Assembly: GCA_903863015.1 (NCBI GenBank)
Contig: CAIPAI010000018.1
Span: forward strand, 1 to 64,000
Origin: an uncultured Actinomycetes bacterium
GTDB lineage: Bacteria > Actinomycetota > Actinomycetes > Nanopelagicales > Nanopelagicaceae
Direction: 5' to 3'
Length of the DNA stretch: 64,000 nucleotides
Positions 27,242 to 35,542 of the stretch are shown in pieces. The translations under genes were made by a program, and so were the position numbers. How positions within the stretch are numbered: position 1 is the stretch's first letter; every line of letters begins with the position of its first letter. Below the pieces are notes generated by a model that worked only from the letters and a program-made list of their open reading frames with translations, was not told where the DNA came from and ran no database searches.

Positions 27242-28974
27242 GCTGTCCTCTTATATCCGATTGGGCATTTGGGGGCGCTCCCCGAGACCTTTTTAACGGT
27301 CTTGCCTTTGGCGCAAGTAATCGTCATCTTCTTCGCGCTCGCAGGTGCGGTCACTTGCTTCGATGCCGCAGGAGTCGTTGGAGAAATTGGCGCCGGTGTT
27401 GTAGTCGTCGGGGCGGGCTGAGTTGCCGGCGCTATTGCCGCATCTTGCGAGAGCTTTAAACGAATGGTCGGTGAGGAGAATGTGAAGTTCCTAGCTCGCA
27501 ACGTGAGCCAACCGTCTTTCTCTTGAACCGCTTCGGTGGCTACGTTTTGAGATGTTCCATCGCTTGCGGTGACTGAGACCGTGACCTTAAGCGGTGCACT
27601 CGTGAAGTTGTAGAGACAACGCACCGCCTCCGACCTGATCGCTAAATCATAAGTTCCTTTGAATACTTCTTGTTGGTCGTATCCCACGTGCGCTCCAGCA
27701 ACTTTGTACGTCAACGAGTCGTCTACGTAAGACGGGGGGCTGGGGTCATAAACCATGGCGTTAGTTGTGACGATACCTTGAAACTTCGTGGTGTCTCCAA
27801 AGCAATTTCTCCATTGGCCCTGAGTGAAACCACTCTGGGTAAGACCTTGTAGATTCCACTGAGAATTGCGCACCGGAAAAGTCTTCAAATAGGGCGCGAT
27901 GATGTCTGCATATCCCTTCCCCTTGATGCTTGCGATTGCCATCGAAGGATCGGTGCCACCAAAGTCCCAGTTCATTCGATCCCCCTGGGGCCGCGCAACC
28001 ACACACGAGGGCGTCAGCGCGCTACATTGGCTGAAGACTTTCTGTGCGTCTGGGTCTTTGGCAATCTGCTCGCTAGTGAGATCTGCGTAACCAGTAGGCA
28101 CATCTATGGCAGTAGATTCAACACGGATCAAGTTGGTTGTTGGCGTCACGGCTTTAAAGCCGACTGAAACATCTTTCATACGGCCAAAGAGCCATCCAGT
28201 CAGTCGGCTATCTATCTGAAGTGAAAGGGCCAGTTTTTGGTCTGGCTGGAAATCACTTCTTACGGCGCACTTTCCAACTTCGGTCCACTCGCATCCATTC
28301 ACATTATTTTGCATGTAGATGAAGCCACGTGGATCCACGGTGTCCTTATACCAAGCAACTGGCTTATACGATCCGTCTTTATAAGTAAAAGGAACTACCG
28401 CTGCGTTGAAATAAAAAACATAACCCACACCAGGCTGAAAAGTTTGCGGATTGTAATCAATGTTGTAACGAATATTGACGCTAACTCCGTAGGTGTTTGT
28501 GCCGCCCAAATGATTCCCCGACGCGCTTTTCCAAATACTAGTCCCGCCGCCTGCAGGGGTTTTGGCTTTAACGCTCGCAGCAATCTTCTGTGTATCGACT
28601 TCATGATCCAATACGGCGGGCTCGAGTACGCCAGCAGCGTTGGCAATCTCAAGACTCTTGACGCACATATCCGTGGGCAGCGAAGTGGCGGTACAGGGGG
28701 GCACGATTAGGTTAAGCATCAAATTGGGCAATCCCGTACACGTGGGGTCGTCAGGTGAGTTGCAACTGAAATCGGTAACAGGTCCATTCTTATAAGTGGA
28801 TCCGGTGATATGTGAGAAGTTTGAATAACCGCCGGATATTTCTTCGAAGATGAATCGCTTGGTGCCTGCGGGTTGAGCAACAGTGTCTCCGTTGGAGGCG
28901 CTTGCCGCAGGCACTACATTGATAAGTAGTAACCCAACGATTGCCAATGCCGCCGCTATACGTGACCCGCGCAT
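27238..28974 (-). CDS. Secreted protein of unknown family with Pro-Thr linker and two-Cys C-terminal tail
   Basis: 578 residues from the ATG at 28974, which has a purine-rich GGGGAGGGG just upstream and begins a clear signal peptide (MRGSRIAAALAIVGLLLINV, cleavage near ASA). The mature part (about 30-520) is Cys-containing, aromatic and beta-rich (GGTNTYGVSVNIRYNIDYNP, GVGYVFYFNAAVVPFTY, DFGGTDPSMAIASIKGKG) and matches no family I recognise. A Pro/Thr linker (about 525-545) leads to a 31-residue tail with TITCAKGK, KKVSG and PKCPIGYK, identical at about 20 positions to the tail of the FN3 protein encoded downstream. Confidence 0.78.
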   Translation of the reverse strand: MRGSRIAAALAIVGLLLINVVPAASASNGDTVAQPAGTKRFIFEEISGGYSNFSHITGSTYKNGPVTDFSCNSPDDPTCTGLPNLMLNLIVPPCTATSLPTDMCVKSLEIANAAGVLEPAVLDHEVDTQKIAASVKAKTPAGGGTSIWKSASGNHLGGTNTYGVSVNIRYNIDYNPQTFQPGVGYVFYFNAAVVPFTYKDGSYKPVAWYKDTVDPRGFIYMQNNVNGCEWTEVGKCAVRSDFQPDQKLALSLQIDSRLTGWLFGRMKDVSVGFKAVTPTTNLIRVESTAIDVPTGYADLTSEQIAKDPDAQKVFSQCSALTPSCVVARPQGDRMNWDFGGTDPSMAIASIKGKGYADIIAPYLKTFPVRNSQWNLQGLTQSGFTQGQWRNCFGDTTKFQGIVTTNAMVYDPSPPSYVDDSLTYKVAGAHVGYDQQEVFKGTYDLAIRSEAVRCLYNFTSAPLKVTVSVTASDGTSQNVATEAVQEKDGWLTLRARNFTFSSPTIRLKLSQDAAIAPATQPAPTTTTPAPISPTTPAASKQVTAPASAKKMTITCAKGKTVKKVSGSAPKCPIGYKRTA

Positions 28975-29021
28975 CAGTTCCCCTCCCCCTGGGGTGGATA
29001 ACTTACCGGAGAAGCCTGAGC

Positions 29022-29696
29022 CTACGGCGCGACTCTCAGGAGCGGTTTCTCGATGGCGAACATGGCGCTCCAATAACACGTAAACGCCACGAAGATTCCT
29101 CCGTAGATATCAATGAGAAAGTGCTGATGAAGGAGGACAGTGGCCGGCAGGATCAGGGTGAACCAAGCCATCAGAATCCAGGAAGTCCGGGGTGCCAGAT
29201 GCCTCAAGCGCCAGAGTGCGATCATCGAAACTACCGACCAGGTGACGTGGTTAGAGGGAAACCCATTAAGAGGTCGATCGTTTCCATACACCAAGTTGAC
29301 CAGCATCCAGTCGAAAGGAGAGTGACCTGTTACCGGTGTGCGCGGCACTTCGGTTTGAAAAAATGCATAAGCGACATCAAGACAGAGCTGTCCGAAGATG
29401 ATCGCCAGACCGTTGACTAGAAATGCTTTAAACCCCGCGATCCGTAACGAGAGCAACGGCACCACAAGAGCAGCCAGCAGGTGAAAACTCAGGTAGGGAA
29501 TCACGAAGAGAGAAATGATCGGGATCTTGGCATCGAGCCAACCCTTCATTACCAATGGCTGATAGCTGTACTCGGCTTTGTTGAAGATTTCATAAGTGAT
29601 GAAGGCGAGCACAATCCCGAGAAAAATCGCCCACACAGTGAGAAGTTGCTTCCTCGTGAGTTTAGGAGGGCGCGCGTATGTAGGCGAAATACTCAT
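29022..29696 (-). CDS. PAP2/inositolphosphotransferase-like membrane protein
   Basis: 224 residues with about six membrane helices. The phosphatase signature pieces are NDRPLNGFPSNHVTWS (SNH motif near residue 150) and HQHFLIDIYGG (H-x3-D near 195). The first PAP2 motif (K-x6-RP) is not obvious, as in Aur1/inositolphosphotransferase-type members. It would dephosphorylate or exchange a phospholipid headgroup at the membrane, possibly linked to inositol lipids, but the substrate is inference. It precedes the secreted-protein gene by 47 bases. Confidence 0.83.
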   Translation of the reverse strand: MSISPTYARPPKLTRKQLLTVWAIFLGIVLAFITYEIFNKAEYSYQPLVMKGWLDAKIPIISLFVIPYLSFHLLAALVVPLLSLRIAGFKAFLVNGLAIIFGQLCLDVAYAFFQTEVPRTPVTGHSPFDWMLVNLVYGNDRPLNGFPSNHVTWSVVSMIALWRLRHLAPRTSWILMAWFTLILPATVLLHQHFLIDIYGGIFVAFTCYWSAMFAIEKPLLRVAP

Positions 29697-29730
29697 CCTG
29701 CAATGTTACGTCTCCGCTAATATTTCTGGC

Positions 29731-30261
29731 ATGAGCCCCGCCCTGCGTCCATGGAAACTTACTGACGCGGCCGAGTTTCATGCAGGCGTCGTGGAGAGCG
29801 CAGAACATCTCGCACCTTTCATGCCCTGGGCGCGGGACTCTGCCGCCTTGTCGCTTGCGGATCGACTACCTTTTCTAGAGAAGTGGATCGACGACTGCGC
29901 AAGTGGCGCAGACTTTCACTACGGTCTTTTCGAGGGCGATCGTCTCCTCATGGTCATCGGGCTGCACCCTCGCATCGAACCAGGAGGATTAGAGATCGGG
30001 TATTGGTGTCGAGCAAGCGAGGCCCGAAAGGGTTACACCACGGAGGCTGTCATCCAGGCGATGAGAATTGCCTTTGCGATGCCTGAAGTGACGCACGTCG
30101 AGATCAAACACGATCTGGCAAATATTCCGAGTGGCCGCATTCCCGAAAAGTTGGGATTCACAAAAGTCGCCGAAGAAACGCGTGAGATTCTCGCGCAAAG
30201 TGAAACCGGCAGGGGAAATGTGTGGCGCCTTACGAGAGCGGAATATTTAGAAAGGTTCTAA
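29731..30261 (+). CDS. GNAT family N-acetyltransferase (RimJ/RimL type)
   Basis: 176 residues from the ATG at 29731, giving MSPALRPWKLTDAAEF, the usual RimJ/L-like start. The acetyl-CoA loop is ASEARKGYTTEAVIQAM near residue 90, and the C-terminal IPEKLGFTKVAEE is the substrate-side motif. Such enzymes acetylate amino groups of ribosomal proteins, peptides or small molecules; the target is unknown. It is convergent with a second GNAT gene, sharing four bases at the stops. Confidence 0.87.
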   Translation: MSPALRPWKLTDAAEFHAGVVESAEHLAPFMPWARDSAALSLADRLPFLEKWIDDCASGADFHYGLFEGDRLLMVIGLHPRIEPGGLEIGYWCRASEARKGYTTEAVIQAMRIAFAMPEVTHVEIKHDLANIPSGRIPEKLGFTKVAEETREILAQSETGRGNVWRLTRAEYLERF

Positions 30262-30821
30262 ATCGCCCTCAGGCGACGATATTCCTCGACTGGCATCGCG
30301 TATATGTCTTCCGGGCCGTCCTCTTCGTCTATCTGGCTACCAACATGGGCAAAACCAAACTTCTTAATGATCGCCTGTGATGGAGCATTCTCTGGACTCA
30401 CGGTGTAGCGCAACATCTGCACGCGCGAATCGTGCACGACCCAATCCCACATGGCGGATAAGAGTTCCTGCGCCAGACCTTGACCTTGATACTCCCCCAC
30501 AATTTCCAGCCCTATTTCGATCATTCCATTTTCATCTGGTCCATCATGGAACCCAGCGCTACCAATTATCACCCTGGAAGATTTCAATACGGCCATACGC
30601 AGGAGGTACGGGACGAGGGACGGATCCTTTGTAACTCTAGGGATTCGAAATGGCAACGGTCCCGCATTATCAATCAAGTAATGATGCGGATTTGTCACAT
30701 TGCGATCCACCCAGAGCGTTGGATCGGCACGATCGACAGCTAGCTTGCGATACTCAGTCGGGTTGACCGCAAAAATCGAGAGACGATCAGATTCGATGAG
30801 AAAGTCGTCTGCAAAACGCAT
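30258..30821 (-). CDS. GNAT family N-acetyltransferase
   Basis: 187 residues. GEYQGQGLAQELLSAMWDW near residue 115 is the acetyl-CoA-binding Q/RxxGxG/A loop, followed by SPENAPSQAIIKKFGF typical of GNATs. The N-terminal third (FLIESDRLSIFAV) resembles the RimJ/RimL group. The target cannot be told. It is convergent with, and unrelated in detail to, the neighbouring GNAT; their stop codons overlap by four bases. Confidence 0.86.
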   Translation of the reverse strand: MRFADDFLIESDRLSIFAVNPTEYRKLAVDRADPTLWVDRNVTNPHHYLIDNAGPLPFRIPRVTKDPSLVPYLLRMAVLKSSRVIIGSAGFHDGPDENGMIEIGLEIVGEYQGQGLAQELLSAMWDWVVHDSRVQMLRYTVSPENAPSQAIIKKFGFAHVGSQIDEEDGPEDIYAMPVEEYRRLRAI

Positions 30822-30872
30822 GCGAGAAGAATACTCCGACTAGGATCAAACTCTTGAACCGAGAGGACTTCA

Positions 30873-31787
30873 GTGATTCACGCGAAACTCACACATGCAG
30901 AAAAGCGTGGTCTCCTGTTTGCATTTCTCGGCGTCTTCCTCTTCTCGCTCTCGCTACCTATGACCAAATGGGCATTAGAGAGTTTCGATCCATACTTCAC
31001 CTCAACGGGGCGCGCAGTGATTGCAGCCGCGCTGGCCGCAATCATCCTTAAAGTCCGCAAAGCGCCACGTTTCAAACGTGAGCATTTGCGAAGCTTCATT
31101 TACACCGCACTTGGTGCTGCCTTTGGCTGGCCCATACTCATTGCGCTGGCACTCGACCGCCCGCACAGCACGTCAGCGAAGATTGCTGTCATCGCCGCCA
31201 TCATGCCGCTTATGACAGCTCTCCTTGCAGTGTTGCGCACTCATGAACGAGTGAGTCGTTCGTTTTGGCTCGCCTCCGCCGCCGGCTCTGGAATCCTCGT
31301 GCTTTTTGCTCTTTCACGTACCGATGGCACACCACGTGACCTCATCGCAGATGGCCTCACGGTAATCGCCGTTGTGGCCTCATCTTGGTGTTACGTCGAA
31401 GGAGCAGGACTTACGAAGGAGTACCCAGGGTGGCAAGTGATCTCGTGGGTCGTCATCATTTCGCTGCCGCTCAATCTTCCTATTTCCATTTGGCTATGGT
31501 CACGAACACATTCGTCTCACACTTATACCTGGCATGGAATCGTCGGATTACTCATCATCGGGTTCTCCTCCATGTACCTAGGATTTTTTGCCTGGTACAA
31601 AGGGCTCAATGAAGCCGGGACGGCCCGCGGTGGACAAGTGCAACAACTCCAAGCATTAATGACGCTTGGTTGGTCGGCGCTCTTGCTTCACGAACACGTC
31701 ACCCTTGTCACACTGCTCTCGGCTATCGGCGTTGTGCTCTGCGTGGTCTGGGCCTTAACTGCTCGAAAGCCCCTGCCGCGCAATTAA
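30873..31787 (+). CDS. EamA/DMT superfamily transporter
   Basis: 304 residues from a GTG at 30873 with GAGAGGAC upstream. Ten membrane helices in two halves; LGVFLFSLSLPMTKWALESFD starts the first, GFFAWYKGLNEAGTARGGQVQ and LLHEHVTLVTLLSAIGVVLC mark the second. Function is probable export of a small metabolite. Its 3' end overlaps the convergent LysE gene by 33 bases. Confidence 0.87.
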   Translation: MIHAKLTHAEKRGLLFAFLGVFLFSLSLPMTKWALESFDPYFTSTGRAVIAAALAAIILKVRKAPRFKREHLRSFIYTALGAAFGWPILIALALDRPHSTSAKIAVIAAIMPLMTALLAVLRTHERVSRSFWLASAAGSGILVLFALSRTDGTPRDLIADGLTVIAVVASSWCYVEGAGLTKEYPGWQVISWVVIISLPLNLPISIWLWSRTHSSHTYTWHGIVGLLIIGFSSMYLGFFAWYKGLNEAGTARGGQVQQLQALMTLGWSALLLHEHVTLVTLLSAIGVVLCVVWALTARKPLPRN

Positions 31788-32393
31788 GAGGCTGAGCGAG
31801 AGAATCAAGAAGCCGATCGCCGAAATGAGTGTCAAAATTCTGCGCGCTCTATCGGATGCGAGCATTTCGGTCACCCGTGAAATAGAAGTAGATAAGAATG
31901 CCGCCCAGGTGAAAGAAACAAGTGCTTGCACCACCCCAAGTGTGAGAATGCCTCGCGCTATCGGAAAACCACTTGGCACAAATTGAGGGATGAAAGCAAC
32001 CGAGAAAACGGCAGCTTTGACATTCAGTAAATTAGTGGTGAGCCCCAATCTGAAAGCTAGAAAACCTGCACGTCCGCCTTGTGATCCGATAGCAAAACTC
32101 GGGCCTCTCTTCTTCAATTCAATCAAGGTCTGAATCGAGAGGAAGGCGAGGTAAAGCGCGCCAGCCCATCGCAACGCGTTGTAGGCAAGCGGCGAAGCTA
32201 CGAAAATCGCCGAGAGACCGACTGCGGAGGCGCTAGCCCAGATCAGCAGACCTGCACAGGTACCTAACGACGATAAAAGTGCAGCTCGCAAGCCGCCTGT
32301 CATCGCCTGACGCAGCAGCATCGCGGTACCTTGTCCAGGAACCATCGCAAGGAGGAGAGCCGTGAGCGCAAACGGGGCTAACACTGCCCACAT
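31755..32393 (-). CDS. LysE family transporter
   Basis: 212 residues, six membrane helices. The family N-terminus is MVPGQGTAMLLRQAMTGGLRA (Pro-Gly-x-Gly/Pro loop near residue 19), followed by ASPLAYNALRWAGALYLAFL. LysE/RhtB proteins export amino acids. The gene is divergent from the RibD-like gene with overlapping 5' ends (32 bases shared), so its promoter must lie inside the neighbour or the starts are further in. Confidence 0.88.
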   Translation of the reverse strand: MWAVLAPFALTALLLAMVPGQGTAMLLRQAMTGGLRAALLSSLGTCAGLLIWASASAVGLSAIFVASPLAYNALRWAGALYLAFLSIQTLIELKKRGPSFAIGSQGGRAGFLAFRLGLTTNLLNVKAAVFSVAFIPQFVPSGFPIARGILTLGVVQALVSFTWAAFLSTSISRVTEMLASDRARRILTLISAIGFLILSLSLLIARQGLSSS

Positions 32394-33015
32394 CTCGCCC
32401 TCCCCTCTCGAGCCGGATTTTGCCCGACTCTACGACATTGGTGATGCCACGTTTGTATTGAACCTCATCGTTGATGTGGGTGGTGGCTTCGCCCCACCTG
32501 GTGCTTCTAAGGAATTAACCAACTCACGTGACCGACAACTCTTCCACCACCTACGCACGCAATGCGACCTCATTTTGATCGGAGGAGAAACAGCGCGCAC
32601 GGAGCCCTATCGTTCACACACACATCAAGTAGCAGTGCTCACGCGATCCGGAAACTTGCCAGATGACTTCTATACCGGCGTAAAGCCTTGGGTACTCACT
32701 GACTCCACATCATTTGCTCGCGTCACTCACAACGTGCAGGATCGCGCAAAAATACATCTCTTAGAGAACGTTACCGATTTAGTTGCATTTACCGCCCAAC
32801 AAGGAATTCACTCCGTCCTTTGCGAAGGCGGTGGCAATCTTGCGTTGCAATTGGCGCATGCAAATCTTTTAGATCTGATCTTCCTCACGCGAGTACCGCA
32901 CCGAAGCAAGAGCACCCAACTTGATATCGCACAACTCATTCGCGGAGTACCCTTGAGTGAAGAGATTGTGGAAGCGCAAGTTGCTTACCAACGTCACCAG
33001 AAGGGCGAGCAGTGA
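32362..33015 (+). CDS. RibD C-terminal-like/pyrimidine reductase family protein
   Basis: 217 residues of the dihydrofolate-reductase-fold RibD-C family. Visible marks are ILIGGETARTEPY near residue 75 and VLCEGGGNLALQLAHANLLD near 160, the NADPH-binding GEGG region. The usual N-terminal NMVxSxDG is degenerate (VLNLIVDVGGGFAPPG). It may reduce a deaminated riboflavin intermediate or act as an alternative folate reductase as described for mycobacterial RibD-like proteins; the deaminase half is absent. The start GTG 32362 is the only reasonable upstream start. Confidence 0.78.
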   Translation: MSANGANTAHISPSPLEPDFARLYDIGDATFVLNLIVDVGGGFAPPGASKELTNSRDRQLFHHLRTQCDLILIGGETARTEPYRSHTHQVAVLTRSGNLPDDFYTGVKPWVLTDSTSFARVTHNVQDRAKIHLLENVTDLVAFTAQQGIHSVLCEGGGNLALQLAHANLLDLIFLTRVPHRSKSTQLDIAQLIRGVPLSEEIVEAQVAYQRHQKGEQ

Positions 33016-33638
33016 GTTACACGGCATTGGCAGCAGGAGTTGGTTTCGGATTCCTCATCGCTGCGCAAGTAGGACCAATCTGGATCCTCGCACTGCGCAC
33101 CGGAATCCAGGCGGGTTTTGCCGCTAGCTTTGGAATCGGCGTAGGCGCCGCAATAATCGACACCATCTACTGCGTGCTGGGTGCACTTGGCGCCGCTGCG
33201 CTACTAGCCACACCCAACAGCCAACGAGTGGTGAGCATTACTGGTTCGCTAGCCATCGCCTACCTTGGCGCCAGATCCATCATTCGCACACGCAGCAAGA
33301 AGAAGAATCCCGAGGAGTCGGAATCTTCGACAACGGAGACCTTTATGAGATCCCTTCGGTTATCGCTCTTTGCCACTGCAGCCAATCCTTTCACCATCAT
33401 TTCCTGGGTCGCACTTCTGGCAGCAGCCAGCACCTACATTCACACGACGATTGAGAAGGTCACCTTTGCCTGCGGCGTGGGGGTCGGATCGCTGACCTTC
33501 TTCTTCGCCTTGGCGTTGGTCTCGGCCCAGTTGGGCAAGCGGCTACGACCGCTCTTGATCGAGTGGATAGACCGCGTCGCTACCGCACTTTTCTTCATCT
33601 TTGCGGTTGCGCTCGCCTATCGAGCATTCACGATTTAG
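33012..33638 (+). CDS. LysE family transporter
   Basis: 208 residues, six membrane helices. GFLIAAQVGPIWILALRTGIQ is the N-terminal LysE signature (Q-x-GP loop), and FATAANPFTIISWVALLAA marks the second half. The GTG start overlaps the RibD-like stop (GTGA), so translation is coupled. Predicted amino-acid or metabolite exporter. It is distinct in sequence from the LysE protein encoded on the other side of the RibD-like gene. Confidence 0.88.
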   Translation: MSYTALAAGVGFGFLIAAQVGPIWILALRTGIQAGFAASFGIGVGAAIIDTIYCVLGALGAAALLATPNSQRVVSITGSLAIAYLGARSIIRTRSKKKNPEESESSTTETFMRSLRLSLFATAANPFTIISWVALLAAASTYIHTTIEKVTFACGVGVGSLTFFFALALVSAQLGKRLRPLLIEWIDRVATALFFIFAVALAYRAFTI

Positions 33639-33648
33639 TATTACGCCC

Positions 33649-34050
33649 ATGACCGAATTAACAGATGAGCAATGGCGCGCAAAACTCACCCCTGATGAAT
33701 ATCACGTGCTCCGCGAAAGTGGCACCGAACCAGCGTTCACAGGTGAGTACACCGACCTTGAAGAAGAGGGCATCTACGCATGCCGAGGTTGTGGGGCTGA
33801 GCTCTTTCGATCTACAGAGAAATTCCACTCAGGTTGTGGCTGGCCTTCGTTCTGGAAGCCGGCAGAGTCCGAGAGTGTCCGACTACTCGATGACCACTCT
33901 GGCGGGCGTCACCGAATCGAAGTGCGCTGCAAAGCGTGTGATGGACACTTGGGCCATGTTTTCGATGGCGAAAACTTTGGAAACCCTATCGATCAACGGT
34001 GGTGCATTAACTCCATCTCGGTGCGATTTACGCCCCGCCCCCAGCACTAA
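33649..34050 (+). CDS. msrB: Peptide methionine (R)-S-oxide reductase MsrB
   Basis: 133 residues from the ATG at 33649 (MTELTDEQWRAKLTPDEYHVL). Zinc ligands are the CRGC and CKAC pairs, SGCGWPSFW is the substrate pocket, and the catalytic Cys lies in QRWCINSISVRF close to the end. It reduces methionine-R-sulfoxide in proteins. Its 3' end overlaps the convergent EamA gene by 23 bases. A matching MsrA is not in this window. Confidence 0.95.
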   Translation: MTELTDEQWRAKLTPDEYHVLRESGTEPAFTGEYTDLEEEGIYACRGCGAELFRSTEKFHSGCGWPSFWKPAESESVRLLDDHSGGRHRIEVRCKACDGHLGHVFDGENFGNPIDQRWCINSISVRFTPRPQH

Positions 34051-34876
34051 TAATCGCCACACCTGCGATCGCGCACGCGATTCCGTAGTACTGGATCTTC
34101 ATTAAACGCTCTTTGTGAATACCGGCTGCCAAAACGACAGTCATAATCGGATAGAGCGAACCAAGAACCATCACAATCGACCAGAGCCCCATATGCGTGG
34201 CCATGCCGAGCAAAACATTCGCACCAAAATCAAGCGCACCGATCACAAAGAGCAGTGGCACATCAACGCGCGTCAGCCCACCCACAGTTCGCTTCGCACA
34301 GGCAATTGTTCCCATGACTGCAAAGGTGGCCGCACGCATTCCCACCATTGTCATCACGGCGCTCTCGCGTGAACCGAGCGCCATAAAGAGTTGCGCAGTA
34401 CCAAAGCAGAGCCCAGCAATACCGGCATACATCACCGGCTTCGCGCCTGCTTCGCCCCGAAGTTCCGGTCCACTAGCCATCACCGCGCCAGCGAAAGCCA
34501 CGAAGACACCAAGGAATTGGAGACTCTTGGGATGATCGCCTCGGAGCAATCCAGCAACGACCGGGATGACCACACCCAAGGCAGCGATAGGCGAGACGAC
34601 ACCCATGCGTCCTTGTGAGAGCCCGGCGTAGAAAGCGAGCAGACCTATATATCCGGTATACCCGGCGAGGATCGCGTAAATTCCATACCCGTGCCAGCCC
34701 CAGAAGTCCTTCTGCCACTCCCCGCTGATCACCACGACCACGATTCCTACGCCGAGGCTGAGCGCCTGGGAACCTGCCACCACGGCGATCACTTTGCGTT
34801 TACGCGCCAAAGTACCGCCCAGGAAGTCTGAGGTACCCCACATCACGCTGGCGATGAGGGCGAAGAGTGCAGCCAT
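34028..34876 (-). CDS. EamA/DMT superfamily transporter
   Basis: 282 residues with ten membrane helices, beginning FALIASVMWGTSDFLGGTLAR, a start typical of EamA proteins, and with VSPIAALGVVIPVVAGLL at the end of the first repeat. The C-terminal half has VLGSLYPIMTVVLAAGIHKERL. Probable metabolite exporter of unknown substrate. It is the fourth EamA gene between 20 and 35 kb and ends this accessory-looking stretch before the conserved DUF3000 gene. Confidence 0.86.
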   Translation of the reverse strand: MAALFALIASVMWGTSDFLGGTLARKRKVIAVVAGSQALSLGVGIVVVVISGEWQKDFWGWHGYGIYAILAGYTGYIGLLAFYAGLSQGRMGVVSPIAALGVVIPVVAGLLRGDHPKSLQFLGVFVAFAGAVMASGPELRGEAGAKPVMYAGIAGLCFGTAQLFMALGSRESAVMTMVGMRAATFAVMGTIACAKRTVGGLTRVDVPLLFVIGALDFGANVLLGMATHMGLWSIVMVLGSLYPIMTVVLAAGIHKERLMKIQYYGIACAIAGVAIISAGGGA

Positions 34877-34936
34877 AGGGGTTGACCCTAGCGCGCCTAA
34901 CCCGTGCTCGCCCTCACCGTGCCTACCCTTGGAGTT

Positions 34937-35536
34937 ATGGCACGCGAGGTAAGCGATCTGGAACTAGTACCGCACGCCTTCACGGCCGCCCTGGCCCAAT
35001 TGCGCAGCGTTGAACCTCGACCCGAGATTGAACTCCTTGAAGCTCCGGCCCCGGCCAAACTTGCACCCCATGCCGTCGCCATCACGGCAGATCTCTACAC
35101 CTCGGTGCAAGCCGAGACCGAAGTTGCCACAGGTCGTTTCGTTCTTCTTTATGATCCCGCTGGCCACGACGCCTGGGAGGGTGAATTCCGCTGCGTCACC
35201 TTCGTGCGCGCGGAGCTCGAATTCGAAATGGGCGATGACCCGCTTCTTCCAGAGGTCGGCTGGTCATGGCTGATGGATGCATTAAAAAACCGCGGAGTGG
35301 AGTTTTCTGCTCCCAGTGGAACAGTCACACGTGTGAGCAGCGAAGCATTCGGGCAACTCGCAGAACGTGATCGTTCTTACGAAATTGAAATCCGCGCTTC
35401 ATGGACAGCATTTGGTGACTTCGATCGTCACCTTGAGGCCTGGTGCGATCTCATCTCATACTCTGCCGGATTACCACCACTACCTGAAGGTGTGTCTGCA
35501 CTCACGCCAAGAAAATCGAAGAGTGTGGTTCGCTAA
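34937..35536 (+). CDS. DUF3000 family protein
   Basis: 199 residues from the ATG at 34937. Matches the actinobacterial DUF3000 family by the core strings GRFVLLYDPAGHDAWEGEFRC and EIEIRASWT, and by its position just upstream of an RNase D gene, the normal arrangement in the phylum. An earlier GTG at 34904 would add a non-conserved leader. No enzymatic residues are evident and the function is unknown; a link to the downstream nuclease is inferred from conserved adjacency (6-base gap). Confidence 0.87.
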   Translation: MAREVSDLELVPHAFTAALAQLRSVEPRPEIELLEAPAPAKLAPHAVAITADLYTSVQAETEVATGRFVLLYDPAGHDAWEGEFRCVTFVRAELEFEMGDDPLLPEVGWSWLMDALKNRGVEFSAPSGTVTRVSSEAFGQLAERDRSYEIEIRASWTAFGDFDRHLEAWCDLISYSAGLPPLPEGVSALTPRKSKSVVR

Positions 35537-35542
35537 GAGCAA

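Noticed and set aside
23276-30821. Prophage or integrative element at tRNA-Val
   Set aside because: No integrase, phage structural gene or repeated tRNA end was found downstream.
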